A stretch of DNA of 64,000 bases from Dyella sp. C11 (GCF_003121485.1 NZ_QAVX01000003.1:231693-295692), one strand, 5' to 3'; positions 34,732-43,949 are shown, counted from the first letter of the stretch. Notes: generated by a model not told the origin, from the sequence alone. Numbers and translations are program-made.

Positions 34732-35715
34732 GTGCCTGTGAGGTCGCTGGTCACCGGCGCCACGGGTTTTGTCGGGTCGGCCGTGGTGCGCCGGCTGCTG
34801 CGCGAAGACCACCGCGTGCGCGTGTTGGCGCGTCCAGGTTCGGATCGCCGCAACCTGCAAGGGCTCGATGTTGACGTCGTCGAGGGCGATCTCACGGACG
34901 CATCGTCACTGGCCAGGCTATGTGACGGTTGTGATGCGCTGTTCCATGTCGCTGCCGACTATCGACTGTGGGCGCCCCGGCCGAAGCAGCTGTATCAGAC
35001 CAATGTCGAAGGCACGCGTGTGCTGCTGGAGGCAGCGCAACGGGCGGCGGTGCCGCGCGTGGTGTACACCAGCAGCGTGGCGACCCTGGGCATTCCCAAG
35101 GACGGCGCGCTGGGTGACGAGAGGACGCCAGTGTCACTGGCGGACATGGTCGGTCACTACAAGCGCTCCAAGTTCCTTGCCGAGCGCGTGGTGGACGAAT
35201 ACGCGGCGCAAGGCCTGCCGGTGGTGATCGTGAATCCGTCGACGCCCATTGGTCCGCGCGACATCAAGCCCACGCCGACGGGCCGCGTGGTGCGTGATGC
35301 GATGTCCGGCCGCATGCCGGCGTATGTCGATACCGGCCTGAACGTGGTGCACGTGGACGACGTGGCGGATGGCCACTGGTTGGCGTTTCGCAAGGGTGTG
35401 GTGGGTGAGCGCTACATCCTGGGTGGCACCAATATGTCCCTGCGCGATCTGCTGTTCGAGATCGCCGACATCGTCGGGCGCGAGCCGCCGCGCTGGCGTT
35501 TGCCGCATGGCGCCGTGATGCCGGTGGCGTATGTCGCCGAGGCGTGGGCGCGACTGACGGGAAGGCCGCCCATTGCCACGGTGGAAGAGATACGCATGTC
35601 GCGCAAGCGCATGTTTTTCAGCAGCGCCAAGGCCGAGCGCGAACTGGGGTATGCCGCCGGTCCGGTACGCCTTGCGCTGGAAGATGCCGTGGCCTGGTTC
35701 AGCCTGCACCACTGA
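34732..35715 (+). CDS. hpnA: Hopanoid-associated sugar epimerase/dehydratase HpnA
   Basis: This 327-aa short-chain dehydrogenase/reductase of the extended type starts with the Rossmann motif VTGATGFVGSAVVRRLL. TSSVATLG supplies the catalytic Ser or Thr region and GHYKRSKFLAE the catalytic Tyr-x-x-x-Lys. The NPSTPIGPRDIKPTPTGRVV segment is characteristic of HpnA. The exact reaction is unknown. Start codon: GTG 34732 (or 34738) fits the family N-terminus; neither has a good ribosome site. It converges on the diiron-protein gene with only 7 bases between the stops. Confidence 0.88.
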   Translation: MPVRSLVTGATGFVGSAVVRRLLREDHRVRVLARPGSDRRNLQGLDVDVVEGDLTDASSLARLCDGCDALFHVAADYRLWAPRPKQLYQTNVEGTRVLLEAAQRAAVPRVVYTSSVATLGIPKDGALGDERTPVSLADMVGHYKRSKFLAERVVDEYAAQGLPVVIVNPSTPIGPRDIKPTPTGRVVRDAMSGRMPAYVDTGLNVVHVDDVADGHWLAFRKGVVGERYILGGTNMSLRDLLFEIADIVGREPPRWRLPHGAVMPVAYVAEAWARLTGRPPIATVEEIRMSRKRMFFSSAKAERELGYAAGPVRLALEDAVAWFSLHH

Positions 35716-35722
35716 GCGCGGT

Positions 35723-36613
35723 TCAGCGCACGAATTTTCGCGCGAGGCGTGCCATGCGGGGTACAAAGGTCGGGCGCAGCAGGCGTTCGTCGTAACCGCC
35801 CATGCGGAAGGCATCCTGGGCGAGGCACATGTCGATCAGCTCCCCGAGCTTCAGGTCCAGACCGATCTGTTCGTGACCGGTGATGGTGAAGTTGGCGTCC
35901 TGCATTTCACCGTTGTCGTCCAGCCCCTTGGCAATGCCGATGCGTTCCCAGATCAGGAACAGCCACACGCGCGCCACCTTGAGCTCGAACGCGGGGCGCT
36001 TCCACCAGGGCAATTGCTTGCGGTACCACGCCACCCAGTTGGCGAAGAACAGGATGTGCCGCGCTTCTTCCTGCATCACGGGCTCGAACGTTTCCACCAG
36101 TTCCGCGGGGAAATAGCCCGTGCGTTTGGCCGATTCAAACAAGCCGAAAGCAAAGAAGCTGTCGATGCACTCGCTGTAACCGGTCACCAGCCAGCCCCAT
36201 TCGGGATCTTTCGGTACTTCGTAGTCGGGCTCTGGTGCCAGGGGAATACCGTAGGCCTCGACCATCTTGCTGAGCACGACCTTGTGGCGTGCCTCCTCGT
36301 CGCCATCCATGGTCAGGGCGTCGTGCAGCAGCGGATCGCTGACGGTGGCGGTGTACGTGGCCACGCGCAGCTTGGCCTTGCCTTCGGTCTGTACGGCAAT
36401 ATCCCAGATCGGCAACGAGGTGATGCGATGCAACGCATCCTCGCTCAACGCGGGCCAGTCGATGACGGCGGGTTTGTAAGGGTTGTGCGTGTCCAGCAGC
36501 ATCCGGCAGAACAGCCGTTTATGGGCGTCGGAGCCGATCTTGATGCGCCCCGGCTCATGGCCAGCCCAATGGCGCATGGTGTGGTCGGCAGCGGCTACGG
36601 CGTCATGGGACAT
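35723..36613 (-). CDS. Ferritin-like diiron protein in the hopanoid operon
   Basis: This 296-aa soluble protein has no signal peptide. It contains a complete four-helix diiron ligand set: E77 (VQTEGKAK), E107-x-x-H110 (GDEEARHKVV), E148 (GYSECIDSFF) and E183-x-x-H186 (MQEEARHILFF). This resembles ferritin-like oxygenases and oxidases more than iron stores. I know it only as an unnamed ferritin-like domain protein. It is the last gene of hpnI-hpnJ-hpnK-hpnL, 13 bases after hpnL, with a GAGGTGA ribosome site. An oxidative modification of the hopanoid or its head group is a reasonable hypothesis but unproven. Confidence 0.75.
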   Translation of the reverse strand: MSHDAVAAADHTMRHWAGHEPGRIKIGSDAHKRLFCRMLLDTHNPYKPAVIDWPALSEDALHRITSLPIWDIAVQTEGKAKLRVATYTATVSDPLLHDALTMDGDEEARHKVVLSKMVEAYGIPLAPEPDYEVPKDPEWGWLVTGYSECIDSFFAFGLFESAKRTGYFPAELVETFEPVMQEEARHILFFANWVAWYRKQLPWWKRPAFELKVARVWLFLIWERIGIAKGLDDNGEMQDANFTITGHEQIGLDLKLGELIDMCLAQDAFRMGGYDERLLRPTFVPRMARLARKFVR

Positions 36614-36626
36614 CGCGCTCACCTCA

Positions 36627-37661
36627 TCAGGACAGCTTGCTGTTGGGGGTATCGGGAAGCGTTGGCTTGCGTCGCGACAGCCAGCGGCGATGCAGCCGGT
36701 GCGCCTCGGCCCATTGCCAGGACAGCAATGCAGGCACGCCAAAGCCTACTTCGCGGGCGCGTTTCACGAGCGAGAGCGCGATGGCGGCGTCGGCAGGTAG
36801 GCCGATGATGTTGCCGAACAACACCAGGCCGCCTTCCTGCACGCCCAGTCCGGCCGGTACGAAGAAGATGATATGCCGCACCGCTTGCGTGGTGGCCTCG
36901 ATGGCAATCGCATCCCATACCGAAATGGGATAGCCCAGCAATTTCAGGGCAAGCCAGCTTTCGAAGCTGCCAGCCAGAAAACCGGCGACCTGCCAGGCGC
37001 ACGCCACGCTGAGGCGCGCAGGCTTGCCGTAAAGCTTGCGCACCTCGTCGTCGAGGCGCGCGCCGTCCAGCAGTTCCGTGAAACGCGACGGGCCGCCCAG
37101 CAGCTTCTCCGCGAAGGTTTCCAGCCGGGAAAACAGCTGGCCATGCCGCAGCAGCCAGAGCAGGCCAATGGGCAATGGGAGGGTGGCCGCAATCGCGCCG
37201 ATGATGGAGTTGAGCGTGCCGATATGGCCCGCCATGCCGATCAGCAACAACAGTCCCAACGCCACGAAAATGTATTGGCTGACCAGGGTCAGCAGCACTT
37301 CCATGATCACGCTGGCGGCCACCGGTGCGCCTTCCAGTCCTCGCCATTTCACCAGCCGGATGCCGACTATCTCTCCGCCGATATTGGCCACCGGCAGCAG
37401 GCGATTGCACGCCTCGCGCACCGTGGCTACCCAGAACAGAAACGGCACACCGGCGCGGCGCTGGGGATCGCTGGGTGCCAGCAGGGCGCGCCAGCCGAAA
37501 ACATCGAGCAACAAGGGCAGGGCGTGGAAAGGCAGCAGCCACAGCAAGGCCCAGCCCGCGTTGTTGAAGGCGTGCTCGATGGCCGACCAGTTCTGGTGCG
37601 TCACCAGAACAATGGCGGCGACCAGGCCAAGCAGCCCGGCCAGGTAAACGAAATACTTCAT
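36627..37661 (-). CDS. hpnL: Hopanoid-associated membrane protein HpnL
   Basis: This 344-aa membrane protein of the UPF0104/lysylphosphatidylglycerol-synthase-TM (flippase-like) family has about eight hydrophobic helices. Family-specific parts are LLPVANIGGEIVGIRLVKW and HIIFFVPAGLGVQEGGLVLFG, the latter being the strongly conserved GLGxxEG. HpnL is thought to flip or position hopanoids but has no proven activity. It overlaps hpnK by 4 bases and is followed 13 bases later by the diiron-protein gene. Confidence 0.87.
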   Translation of the reverse strand: MKYFVYLAGLLGLVAAIVLVTHQNWSAIEHAFNNAGWALLWLLPFHALPLLLDVFGWRALLAPSDPQRRAGVPFLFWVATVREACNRLLPVANIGGEIVGIRLVKWRGLEGAPVAASVIMEVLLTLVSQYIFVALGLLLLIGMAGHIGTLNSIIGAIAATLPLPIGLLWLLRHGQLFSRLETFAEKLLGGPSRFTELLDGARLDDEVRKLYGKPARLSVACAWQVAGFLAGSFESWLALKLLGYPISVWDAIAIEATTQAVRHIIFFVPAGLGVQEGGLVLFGNIIGLPADAAIALSLVKRAREVGFGVPALLSWQWAEAHRLHRRWLSRRKPTLPDTPNSKLS

Positions 37662-38488
37662 GCTGCCGCCGGATCGCTGAAGCCATGGCAAAGGTGGCAG
37701 TGCTCCGCCACGGCTCGGCGCACGCGCGGAGAAAGCAGCGCCGCCAGTTCGTCTGCATGCCGGTAATCGACCATCGCGGGCGTGATGTCGCCGTGGGTGG
37801 CAGGGTGCAGGTACAGCTCGCTCAATCCTTCCGGCAGTCGTTCCAGTACCTCGAGCAAGGCTTGTTCATCCATGGCGCCGCTGTGCTGGATGCCAAACAC
37901 ATGGTCGTTGGAGCGCACGCCCGCACGGCGCAGCCGGTGGCGCATCAGGGCAAGCCAGGGTTTCAGCCAGGGGGCGGCGCCGGGTTCGGCTGGCCAACGC
38001 ACGGCGCGCAGGCCGTAGTCGCGTCCAATGGAAAGCATCAAGGAAAGTACCGTGGGGTGAAGATGGAAATGCTTGTGCGCGTTGACGTGGTCCAGTGGCA
38101 GGCCCGTCGCGGCGAAGGCCTCGAATTGCGCGCGTATTTCCGCTGCCAGCTGCTCCCGCACGTGCGGCAGAAAGAAGAAACGGAACCCGTTGCGCACCAT
38201 ATCGTCGCCGAAGCGCCCGCGCGCGTCGACCAGGGATGGCACCCGGGAGGGCGCCAGGGCGGACTGGCCGTCGGCCAGCACAAGATGCAGACCCACGGCG
38301 AGGCCCGGCATGCGCTTGGCGCGCGCCACGGCGTCGGCGACTGCGGGCGCCGTGACCATCAAGCTGGCTGCGCGCAGCACGCCTTCGCGAAATCCGCGCT
38401 CTACGGCGAGGTTCACGGCTGGATGCAGGCCGAAATCGTCGGCCGTCACGATCAATCGAGGCCGAGTGGGCGAGCGTGCAGCAGTCAT
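37658..38488 (-). CDS. hpnK: HpnK, YdjC/ChbG-type carbohydrate deacetylase
   Basis: This 276-aa protein has the YdjC/ChbG deacetylase fold. LIVTADDFGLHPAVN supplies the metal-binding Asp, VNAHKHFHLHPTV the His ligands, and LYLHPATHGD the C-terminal His pair. In hopanoid pathways HpnK removes the acetyl group from the N-acetylglucosaminyl hopanoid made by HpnI. ATG 38488 is chosen; GTG 38497 is an alternative. It lies 22 bases after hpnJ and overlaps hpnL by 4 bases. Confidence 0.88.
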   Translation of the reverse strand: MTAARSPTRPRLIVTADDFGLHPAVNLAVERGFREGVLRAASLMVTAPAVADAVARAKRMPGLAVGLHLVLADGQSALAPSRVPSLVDARGRFGDDMVRNGFRFFFLPHVREQLAAEIRAQFEAFAATGLPLDHVNAHKHFHLHPTVLSLMLSIGRDYGLRAVRWPAEPGAAPWLKPWLALMRHRLRRAGVRSNDHVFGIQHSGAMDEQALLEVLERLPEGLSELYLHPATHGDITPAMVDYRHADELAALLSPRVRRAVAEHCHLCHGFSDPAAA

Positions 38489-38510
38489 GGTTCCCACAAC
38501 GGCGATGCGG

Positions 38511-39938
38511 TCATGCCTCGTGCGCGCGCAGGAAGCGGAAGAATTCCACGCCCTCGCGCAAGCGCCGTTTGGTCATTTCCCAGCTGCCCGCCATCTCTTT
38601 CACGATCTCCCAGATCTTCGACGGGCGGAAATAGAAACTGCGATAGAACGTTTCCACGCCGTGGAAAATGTCCTCCTTGGACAAATGCGGGTAGCTGATC
38701 ATGGCCAGCTGCACGCCCTGGTTGTTCACCGTGTGGGCTGCCGTGTTGTGCTCAAGCCAGCCATTCTCGATGGCCTGCTTGTAGAGCGCGGTGCCTGGGT
38801 ACGGTGCCGCCAGCGATACCTGGATGGTGTGCGGGTTGATGGCCTTGGCGTACTCGATGGTGCGTGCGATGGTTTCCTTGGTCTCGCCCGGCAAGCCGAG
38901 AATGAAGGTCCCGTGCACGGTGATGCCGAGCTTGCGGCAGTTCTCGGTGAAGGTGCGCGCAATATCGGTGCGCAAGCCTTTCTTGATGTTGTGCAGGATC
39001 TGGTCGTCGCCGGACTCGTAACCCACCAGCAGCAGGCGCAGGCCGTTGTCCTTCATGATCTTCAGCGACTCGTACGGCACGTTCGCCTTCGCGTTGCAGC
39101 TCCATGTCCAACCCATGGCGTGCAAGCCGCGAGCGATCTCGTGCACGCGATCCATGTTGGAACTGTCGGTGAAAGTGTCGTCGTCGAACATCAGTTCGCG
39201 CACTTCCGGCATGTTTTCCTTGATCCACCTCGCCTCGGCAAGCACGTTGGCCGCCGAACGCACGCGATAGCGATGACCGCCCACTGTCTGCGGCCACAGG
39301 CAGAAGGTGCACTTGGAGCGGCAGCCGCGGCCGGTGTAGATGGACACGTACGGATGCAGCAGGTAGCCGATGAAATAGCGGTCGATCTTCAGGTCGCGCT
39401 TGTAGATGGGCGCGACGAACGGAAGATCGTCCATGCGCTCAATGGTGGCGCGTGACGGGTTGTGCTGCACGGTGCCGTCGGCCAGCTTGTAGCTGATGCC
39501 GGCAATGTCCTTGAAGGCCCGGCCTTCGGCCACTTCCTTGCACGTGTAGTCGAATTCTTCGCGCGCCACGAAGTCGATGGCGGGCGACGCGAGCAGCGAT
39601 GCATCGGGTTCCACGGCGACTTTCGCGCCCACCATGCCAATGAGGATGTTGGGGCGCCGCTCCTTGAGCAGCTCGGCGAACTTGGCGTCGGTAGGGAACG
39701 ACGGCGTGCTGGTATGGATGATCACCAGGTCGTACACGCTGGCGATGTTGAGCGTGTCTTCGACCGACAGTTCTTCCACGGGCGCGTCCAGCACGCGCGA
39801 GTCGGGCACCATGGCAGCCGGCTGCGCGAGCCACGTGGGATACCAGAAACTCTTGATCTCGCGCTTGGCCTGGTAACGGGAACCCGCACCGCCATCGAAA
39901 CCGTCGAACGAAGGGGCTTGCAGAAAAAGCGTCTTCAT
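38511..39938 (-). CDS. hpnJ: Hopanoid biosynthesis radical SAM protein HpnJ
   Basis: This 475-aa protein has an N-terminal B12-binding-like domain (residues about 1-150) followed by a radical SAM domain with the cluster motif C206-x3-C210-x2-C213 in GRGCRSKCTFCLWPQ. Further signatures are ELMFDDDTFT and HGTFILGLPGETKETI. HpnJ is the enzyme credited with converting the glucosamine head group to the cyclitol ether. It lies between hpnI (58 bases upstream) and hpnK. ATG 39938 follows AGGAG. Confidence 0.92.
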   Translation of the reverse strand: MKTLFLQAPSFDGFDGGAGSRYQAKREIKSFWYPTWLAQPAAMVPDSRVLDAPVEELSVEDTLNIASVYDLVIIHTSTPSFPTDAKFAELLKERRPNILIGMVGAKVAVEPDASLLASPAIDFVAREEFDYTCKEVAEGRAFKDIAGISYKLADGTVQHNPSRATIERMDDLPFVAPIYKRDLKIDRYFIGYLLHPYVSIYTGRGCRSKCTFCLWPQTVGGHRYRVRSAANVLAEARWIKENMPEVRELMFDDDTFTDSSNMDRVHEIARGLHAMGWTWSCNAKANVPYESLKIMKDNGLRLLLVGYESGDDQILHNIKKGLRTDIARTFTENCRKLGITVHGTFILGLPGETKETIARTIEYAKAINPHTIQVSLAAPYPGTALYKQAIENGWLEHNTAAHTVNNQGVQLAMISYPHLSKEDIFHGVETFYRSFYFRPSKIWEIVKEMAGSWEMTKRRLREGVEFFRFLRAHEA

Positions 39939-39996
39939 GGATTGCCAGGCTCCTGCAGCGGGGGTCCGCAATGAGTGGGTGATCGCACTTTCAGCT

Positions 39997-41169
39997 TCAT
40001 TTCCAAGAATACCGCGATGGCGCGTGATCGCGAGCATGCAGCACCTGGCCGCGCCACTGGACTCGCCAATGGAACAGCGCGCCCGCCCATTCCAGCAGCA
40101 TCAGCGCGTCGCGAAAAGGGGTGAGCCACAGGTCCTGCCATCGGGAAGACCTTGCGGTGCCGCGCCAGGACGCCCCATAACGAATGAGACGCGCCAATCC
40201 GCCAACCCCTGTCACGATCATGCAAGACAGTGTGGGTGAAAGCGCCAGGGACAGCGCCAGCAGCGGCCAGCTAAAGCAGATGAAGCTGAAGGCGAAGCCT
40301 GCCGGGGAAATGGCGCGGATGGTGCGAAGCCAGCGCAGTTCATGCGGCCACAGTGTCGCCAGATGGGTTTCTGTAACGTCGGTGCCCACCACGACATCGC
40401 TCAATACCGTGTTCAAGCCAAGCTGGCGCGTGCGCTCACCCAGCCAGAAATCGTCGGCCAGGGTGTCTTCCAGTGCTTCAAAGCCGCCGATGGCTTCGAG
40501 CGCGTCGCGGCGCAGGGCAATCGTGGAACCGAACGCGAATCGCGTGGAGCCGAAGGCATGGGCAAGCCGCACAGACGGTGCAAACCAGTCATCGATGAAC
40601 AGGCGCCCCAGCCGGGTCGTCATGCTTTTGCCGGCTACGCCGTGATAAAGGCAGGTAACGATGCCGGTGCCCGGGTCGCCCAGCGGTGCCGTGACGCGCG
40701 CCAGGTAATCCGGCGGCACGCTGATGTCGCTGTCGGCCAGCACCAGCCAATCGTGGCGAGCCTGGGCCAGCAGATTGATGAGGTTGCTGACCTTGAAGTT
40801 GGCGCCATGCACCGTGGGATCAATGACCAGCGCCATGGGCAGCGCCGGAAATTCACGCTGCAGTCGCTGCACGACGGCGATGGCCGCATCATCCGGATCG
40901 CGCACGCCGAACAGGATTTCGTAGTGATCGTGCTGTTGCTGGCAGAAGCCGCGAAGATTTTCGTAAAGATGCGGTTCGGCGCCATGCAAAGGCTTGAGCA
41001 CGCTTACCGCGTGGCTTGCCTGATCGTTCACGCGGGCTCGCCGATGCTTGTTCAGGCGTTCGCATCGAAACCAGGCCCAAAGGCTCAGGCAGGCGTACGC
41101 CGTGGCACATGACGCCAGTGCAAGGCCCAGCCATGACAGCAGCGATAACTCGGGAGGATAGGGCGGCAT
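39997..41169 (-). CDS. hpnI: Hopanoid glycosyltransferase HpnI (GT2)
   Basis: This protein of about 390 aa has an N-terminal membrane helix (LSWLGLALASCATAYACLSL), a GT2/ceramide-glucosyltransferase-like domain and two C-terminal helices. Motifs: VSVLKPLHGAEP, LVLADSDISVP (D-x-D), and GGFEALEDTLADDFWLGERTRQ with the catalytic D and the QxxRW-type region (ELRWLRTIR). HpnI adds N-acetylglucosamine to bacteriohopanetetrol. The start is uncertain: ATG 41169 begins the conserved part, but a GGGAGG site points to GTG 41193 or ATG 41196, adding 8 or 9 residues. Confidence 0.88.
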   Translation of the reverse strand: MPPYPPELSLLSWLGLALASCATAYACLSLWAWFRCERLNKHRRARVNDQASHAVSVLKPLHGAEPHLYENLRGFCQQQHDHYEILFGVRDPDDAAIAVVQRLQREFPALPMALVIDPTVHGANFKVSNLINLLAQARHDWLVLADSDISVPPDYLARVTAPLGDPGTGIVTCLYHGVAGKSMTTRLGRLFIDDWFAPSVRLAHAFGSTRFAFGSTIALRRDALEAIGGFEALEDTLADDFWLGERTRQLGLNTVLSDVVVGTDVTETHLATLWPHELRWLRTIRAISPAGFAFSFICFSWPLLALSLALSPTLSCMIVTGVGGLARLIRYGASWRGTARSSRWQDLWLTPFRDALMLLEWAGALFHWRVQWRGQVLHARDHAPSRYSWK

Positions 41170-41214
41170 GAGGTCGGTTCGGACGCGATCCACCATTCCT
41201 CCCAAAGTTACTGC

Positions 41215-41760
41215 ATGCACTTCGTGAATACCCGTGCTTTTTGGCTGCGCCGCTGGCTCTGGCTGGTCGCCGGGCTCGGCCTGGCTTGCGCGACGCTGGC
41301 GCAGACGTCGGCGGACTCGGCGGCTGACGGCATCGTGGGCGACTGGCTGGTGCAAAGTCGTGACGCCATCATTCGCATCGAACGCCAGGGCGATACCTAT
41401 GGCGGCACCATCGTGTGGCAATTGCACGATACGTATGGGCCGGAAGACGGCCCGGAGCTCAACGGCAAGACGGTGACCGACCGTCACAACCCCGATCCAT
41501 CCCTGCGTTCCCGCCCATTGACGGGGCTGCATCTGCTCTGGGGGTTGCGTTACGACGCCAGTGAACATGCCTGGGTCGATGGTCATGTCTACAACTCCGA
41601 CAACGGCAAGGATTACCACTGCCAGGTCCATCTGCCATCGGCGGATCGCCTTGTCTTGCACGGTTATATCGGTATTACCTTGCTGGGTGGCAATACGACG
41701 TGGACGCGCACGCGCGAGCCGTTTCCCGCCGTCGCGCGCAGCGCTGCCGATGCGCATTGA
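41215..41760 (+). CDS. Exported DUF2147-domain protein
   Basis: This 181-aa protein has a signal peptide (LWLVAGLGLACATLAQ). The mature part fits DUF2147: GIVGDWLVQSRDAIIRIER at the start, then GLHLLWGLRYDASEHAW and VYNSDNGKDYHCQVHL, ending in GNTTWTRT. The family forms small periplasmic beta-barrels of unknown function. It is divergent from hpnI with a very short shared upstream region and precedes idi, so it may belong to the hopanoid locus; no member of the family has a proven lipid role to my knowledge. Confidence 0.75.
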   Translation: MHFVNTRAFWLRRWLWLVAGLGLACATLAQTSADSAADGIVGDWLVQSRDAIIRIERQGDTYGGTIVWQLHDTYGPEDGPELNGKTVTDRHNPDPSLRSRPLTGLHLLWGLRYDASEHAWVDGHVYNSDNGKDYHCQVHLPSADRLVLHGYIGITLLGGNTTWTRTREPFPAVARSAADAH

Positions 41761-41927
41761 GTTTTCGCGTTGTCGCAGGATGCGCTGCGAGGGACTACTC
41801 GCACGCACGCATCCTTGCTAGCCTGAGAGCGCATTCGTTTGACGGTCGAGCGTGCGTCGCGCCATTTGTGACGAAGATGTGATGACCGGGCGTTACAGCC
41901 GTCCGCCGGAAGAGAGAGGTTTGAGCC

Positions 41928-42536
41928 TTGGCTAGCCGCGAGCTGGATTACAACGAAGGACTCTGGTCAAGGAACGTGGTTTCCTTCCAGGACGAGCCGC
42001 TGGTGCTGGTGGACGAGCACGATCGGGAAACCGGATTTCTCGACAAGGCCGCCGCGCACCACGGGCAAGGGATTCTGCATCGCGCGTTCTCGCTGTTCGT
42101 GTTCAACACGAAAGGAGAAGTGCTTCTTCAGCAGCGCGCCGAAGGCAAGCGCCTGTGGCCGGGCTATTGGTCCAATACCTGTTGCAGCCACCCTCGCCGC
42201 GGCGAGAGCATGGACATCGCCATCCATCGCCGGCTTGGCGAAGAGCTGGGCATGCAGTGTGAATTCCAGTTCCAGTTCAAGTTCCAGTATCAGGCGCAAT
42301 TCGACGATGAAGGCGCCGAGCATGAACTGTGCTGGGTCTACGCGGGTCGAACGGATGCGGCACCTGTCGCCAACATTCATGAGATCGCCGCACTGCGCTA
42401 TATCGTGCCCGATGCGCTCGATAGGGAAATTGCCGAGCATCCGGAACGATTCACGCCGTGGTTCAAGATTGAATGGGATCGCTTGCGACGGGAACATGCG
42501 CACGTATTGGCGCCGCCAGCCAGCCTGGCGTCCTGA
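41928..42536 (+). CDS. idi: Isopentenyl-diphosphate delta-isomerase, type 1
   Basis: This 202-aa Nudix-fold enzyme interconverts IPP and DMAPP. The active-site Cys lies in YWSNTCCSHPRRGE, the metal-binding His and Glu in the Nudix box (AIHRRLGEELGM) and the second catalytic Glu in EHELCWVYAG. TTG 41928 is used because AGAGAGAGG lies 8 bases upstream. Idi is dispensable with the MEP pathway, so its presence here suggests demand for a controlled IPP:DMAPP ratio for FPP synthesis. It is followed by hpnH on the same strand. Confidence 0.92.
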   Translation: MASRELDYNEGLWSRNVVSFQDEPLVLVDEHDRETGFLDKAAAHHGQGILHRAFSLFVFNTKGEVLLQQRAEGKRLWPGYWSNTCCSHPRRGESMDIAIHRRLGEELGMQCEFQFQFKFQYQAQFDDEGAEHELCWVYAGRTDAAPVANIHEIAALRYIVPDALDREIAEHPERFTPWFKIEWDRLRREHAHVLAPPASLAS

Positions 42537-42648
42537 GCGAAGCGCCGCTGGCTATACTCGATTTGCTTCTGTGTACCGCTGACATCCAGGCGCTTGCGAC
42601 ATGTGGCGCAGCGCGTAACGATCCATCGATAGCGATGAGGAGATTCCG

Positions 42649-43785
42649 TTGGGCATTCCTCTGATTCAGCAAACCAAGATCGCGCGTTACATCATCGGCA
42701 AGAAGCTGAGCGGGCAGAAGCGTTACCCGCTGGCGATGATGTTGGAGCCCTTGTTTCAGTGCAATCTCGCCTGTGCAGGTTGCGGCAAGATCGATCATCC
42801 GAAGGAAATCCTGCAGAAGCGCATGAGCGTGGAAGACGCGCTGCGTGCGGTGGACGAATGTGGTGCGCCGGTGGTGTCCATTCCCGGTGGCGAGCCGCTG
42901 ATCCACAAGGAGATGCCGCAGCTGGTGCGGGGTTTGATCGCGCGCGAGAAGTTCATCTACCTGTGCACCAATGCGCTGCTGCTGACCAAGCATATCGACG
43001 AGTACGAGCCGTCGCCGTATTTCACGTGGTCCGTGCACCTGGATGGCTTGAAGGAACGGCACGACCAGTCGGTATGCATGGAGGGCGTGTTCGACAAGGC
43101 CGTGGCGGCGATCAAGCTGGCGTTGTCGCGCGGTTTTCGCGTCACCATCAACTGCACGCTGTTCAACAATGAAGAGCCGGAGGAGATTGCCAAGTTCTTC
43201 GACTTCGCCATGTCGCTGGGCATCGAAGGCATTACGGTGTCGCCGGGCTACAGCTACCAGCATGCACCGCGGCAGGATGTGTTCCTCGGGCGCACGGAGA
43301 GCAAGAACCTGTTCCGCGATGTGTTCCGCATCGGCAAGGAACGCAAGAGCAAGTGGGTGTTCAACCAGTCGTCGATGTTCCTGGACTTCATCGCGGGCAA
43401 CCAGAGCTATCAGTGCACGCCATGGTCCAACCCCACGTACAACATCTTCGGCTGGCAGAAGCCGTGCTACCTGCTGGTGGATGAAGGCTATGCCAGCTCG
43501 TACAAGGAGCTGATGGAAGACACCGACTGGGACAAGTACGGCGTCGGCATCAATCCCAAGTGCGACAACTGCATGGCGCATTGCGGTTTTGAGGGTACGG
43601 CGGTGGACGACACGTTTGCGCATCCGCTGAAGGCGGCGCGCGTGGCGACGTTCGGGCCGCGCACGGATGGATCGATGGCGCCGGATTTGCCGGTGCTTTA
43701 CGGCAATCGGGCGGATGCGACGGCCATCCTTATTCCGGTGAGTGCGATTCAGCGTCGTTCGTCGGGTGTTGATGCTGGGCACTGA
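42649..43785 (+). CDS. hpnH: Adenosyl-hopene transferase HpnH (radical SAM)
   Basis: This 378-aa radical SAM enzyme couples the 5'-deoxyadenosyl radical to hopene, making adenosylhopane, the first step in side-chain extension. The cluster ligands are C38, C42 and C45 (QCNLACAGCGKIDHPKE), followed by SIPGGEPLIH, and a C-terminal Cys-rich region (NPKCDNCMAHCGFEGTAV), as in known HpnH. TTG 42649 follows GAGGAG by six bases. A REPIN separates it from hpnB. Confidence 0.95.
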   Translation: MGIPLIQQTKIARYIIGKKLSGQKRYPLAMMLEPLFQCNLACAGCGKIDHPKEILQKRMSVEDALRAVDECGAPVVSIPGGEPLIHKEMPQLVRGLIAREKFIYLCTNALLLTKHIDEYEPSPYFTWSVHLDGLKERHDQSVCMEGVFDKAVAAIKLALSRGFRVTINCTLFNNEEPEEIAKFFDFAMSLGIEGITVSPGYSYQHAPRQDVFLGRTESKNLFRDVFRIGKERKSKWVFNQSSMFLDFIAGNQSYQCTPWSNPTYNIFGWQKPCYLLVDEGYASSYKELMEDTDWDKYGVGINPKCDNCMAHCGFEGTAVDDTFAHPLKAARVATFGPRTDGSMAPDLPVLYGNRADATAILIPVSAIQRRSSGVDAGH

Positions 43786-43808
43786 TAGCACCATTCGAAC
43801 CACCTCAT

Positions 43809-43897
43809 CGTCATTCCCGCGAAGGCGGGAATCCAGTGCCTTTCCGCTTTAAGGCAACAAGCAAAGTCGCTGGATTCCCGCCTTCGCGGGAATGACG
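43809..43897. repeat. REPIN, copy C (between hpnH and hpnB)
   Basis: Two inverted REP units: the first starts CGTCATTCCCGCGAAGGCGG and continues AATCCAGTGCCTTT, the second is its near-exact reverse complement ending GCGGGAATGACG. The whole 89-bp element can fold as one long hairpin. It lies in the 164-bp hpnH-hpnB gap. Confidence 0.88.
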
Positions 43898-43949
43898 GTG
43901 AGGGAGGTGTGGGCGTGACTAAGTCTTCGGGCGTCTATAGGCGCTAATC

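Noticed and set aside
35723..36613. Assignment of the ferritin-like gene as hpnR or hpnP
   Set aside because: Those are radical SAM methylases; this protein has no Cys cluster motif and has diiron ligands instead.
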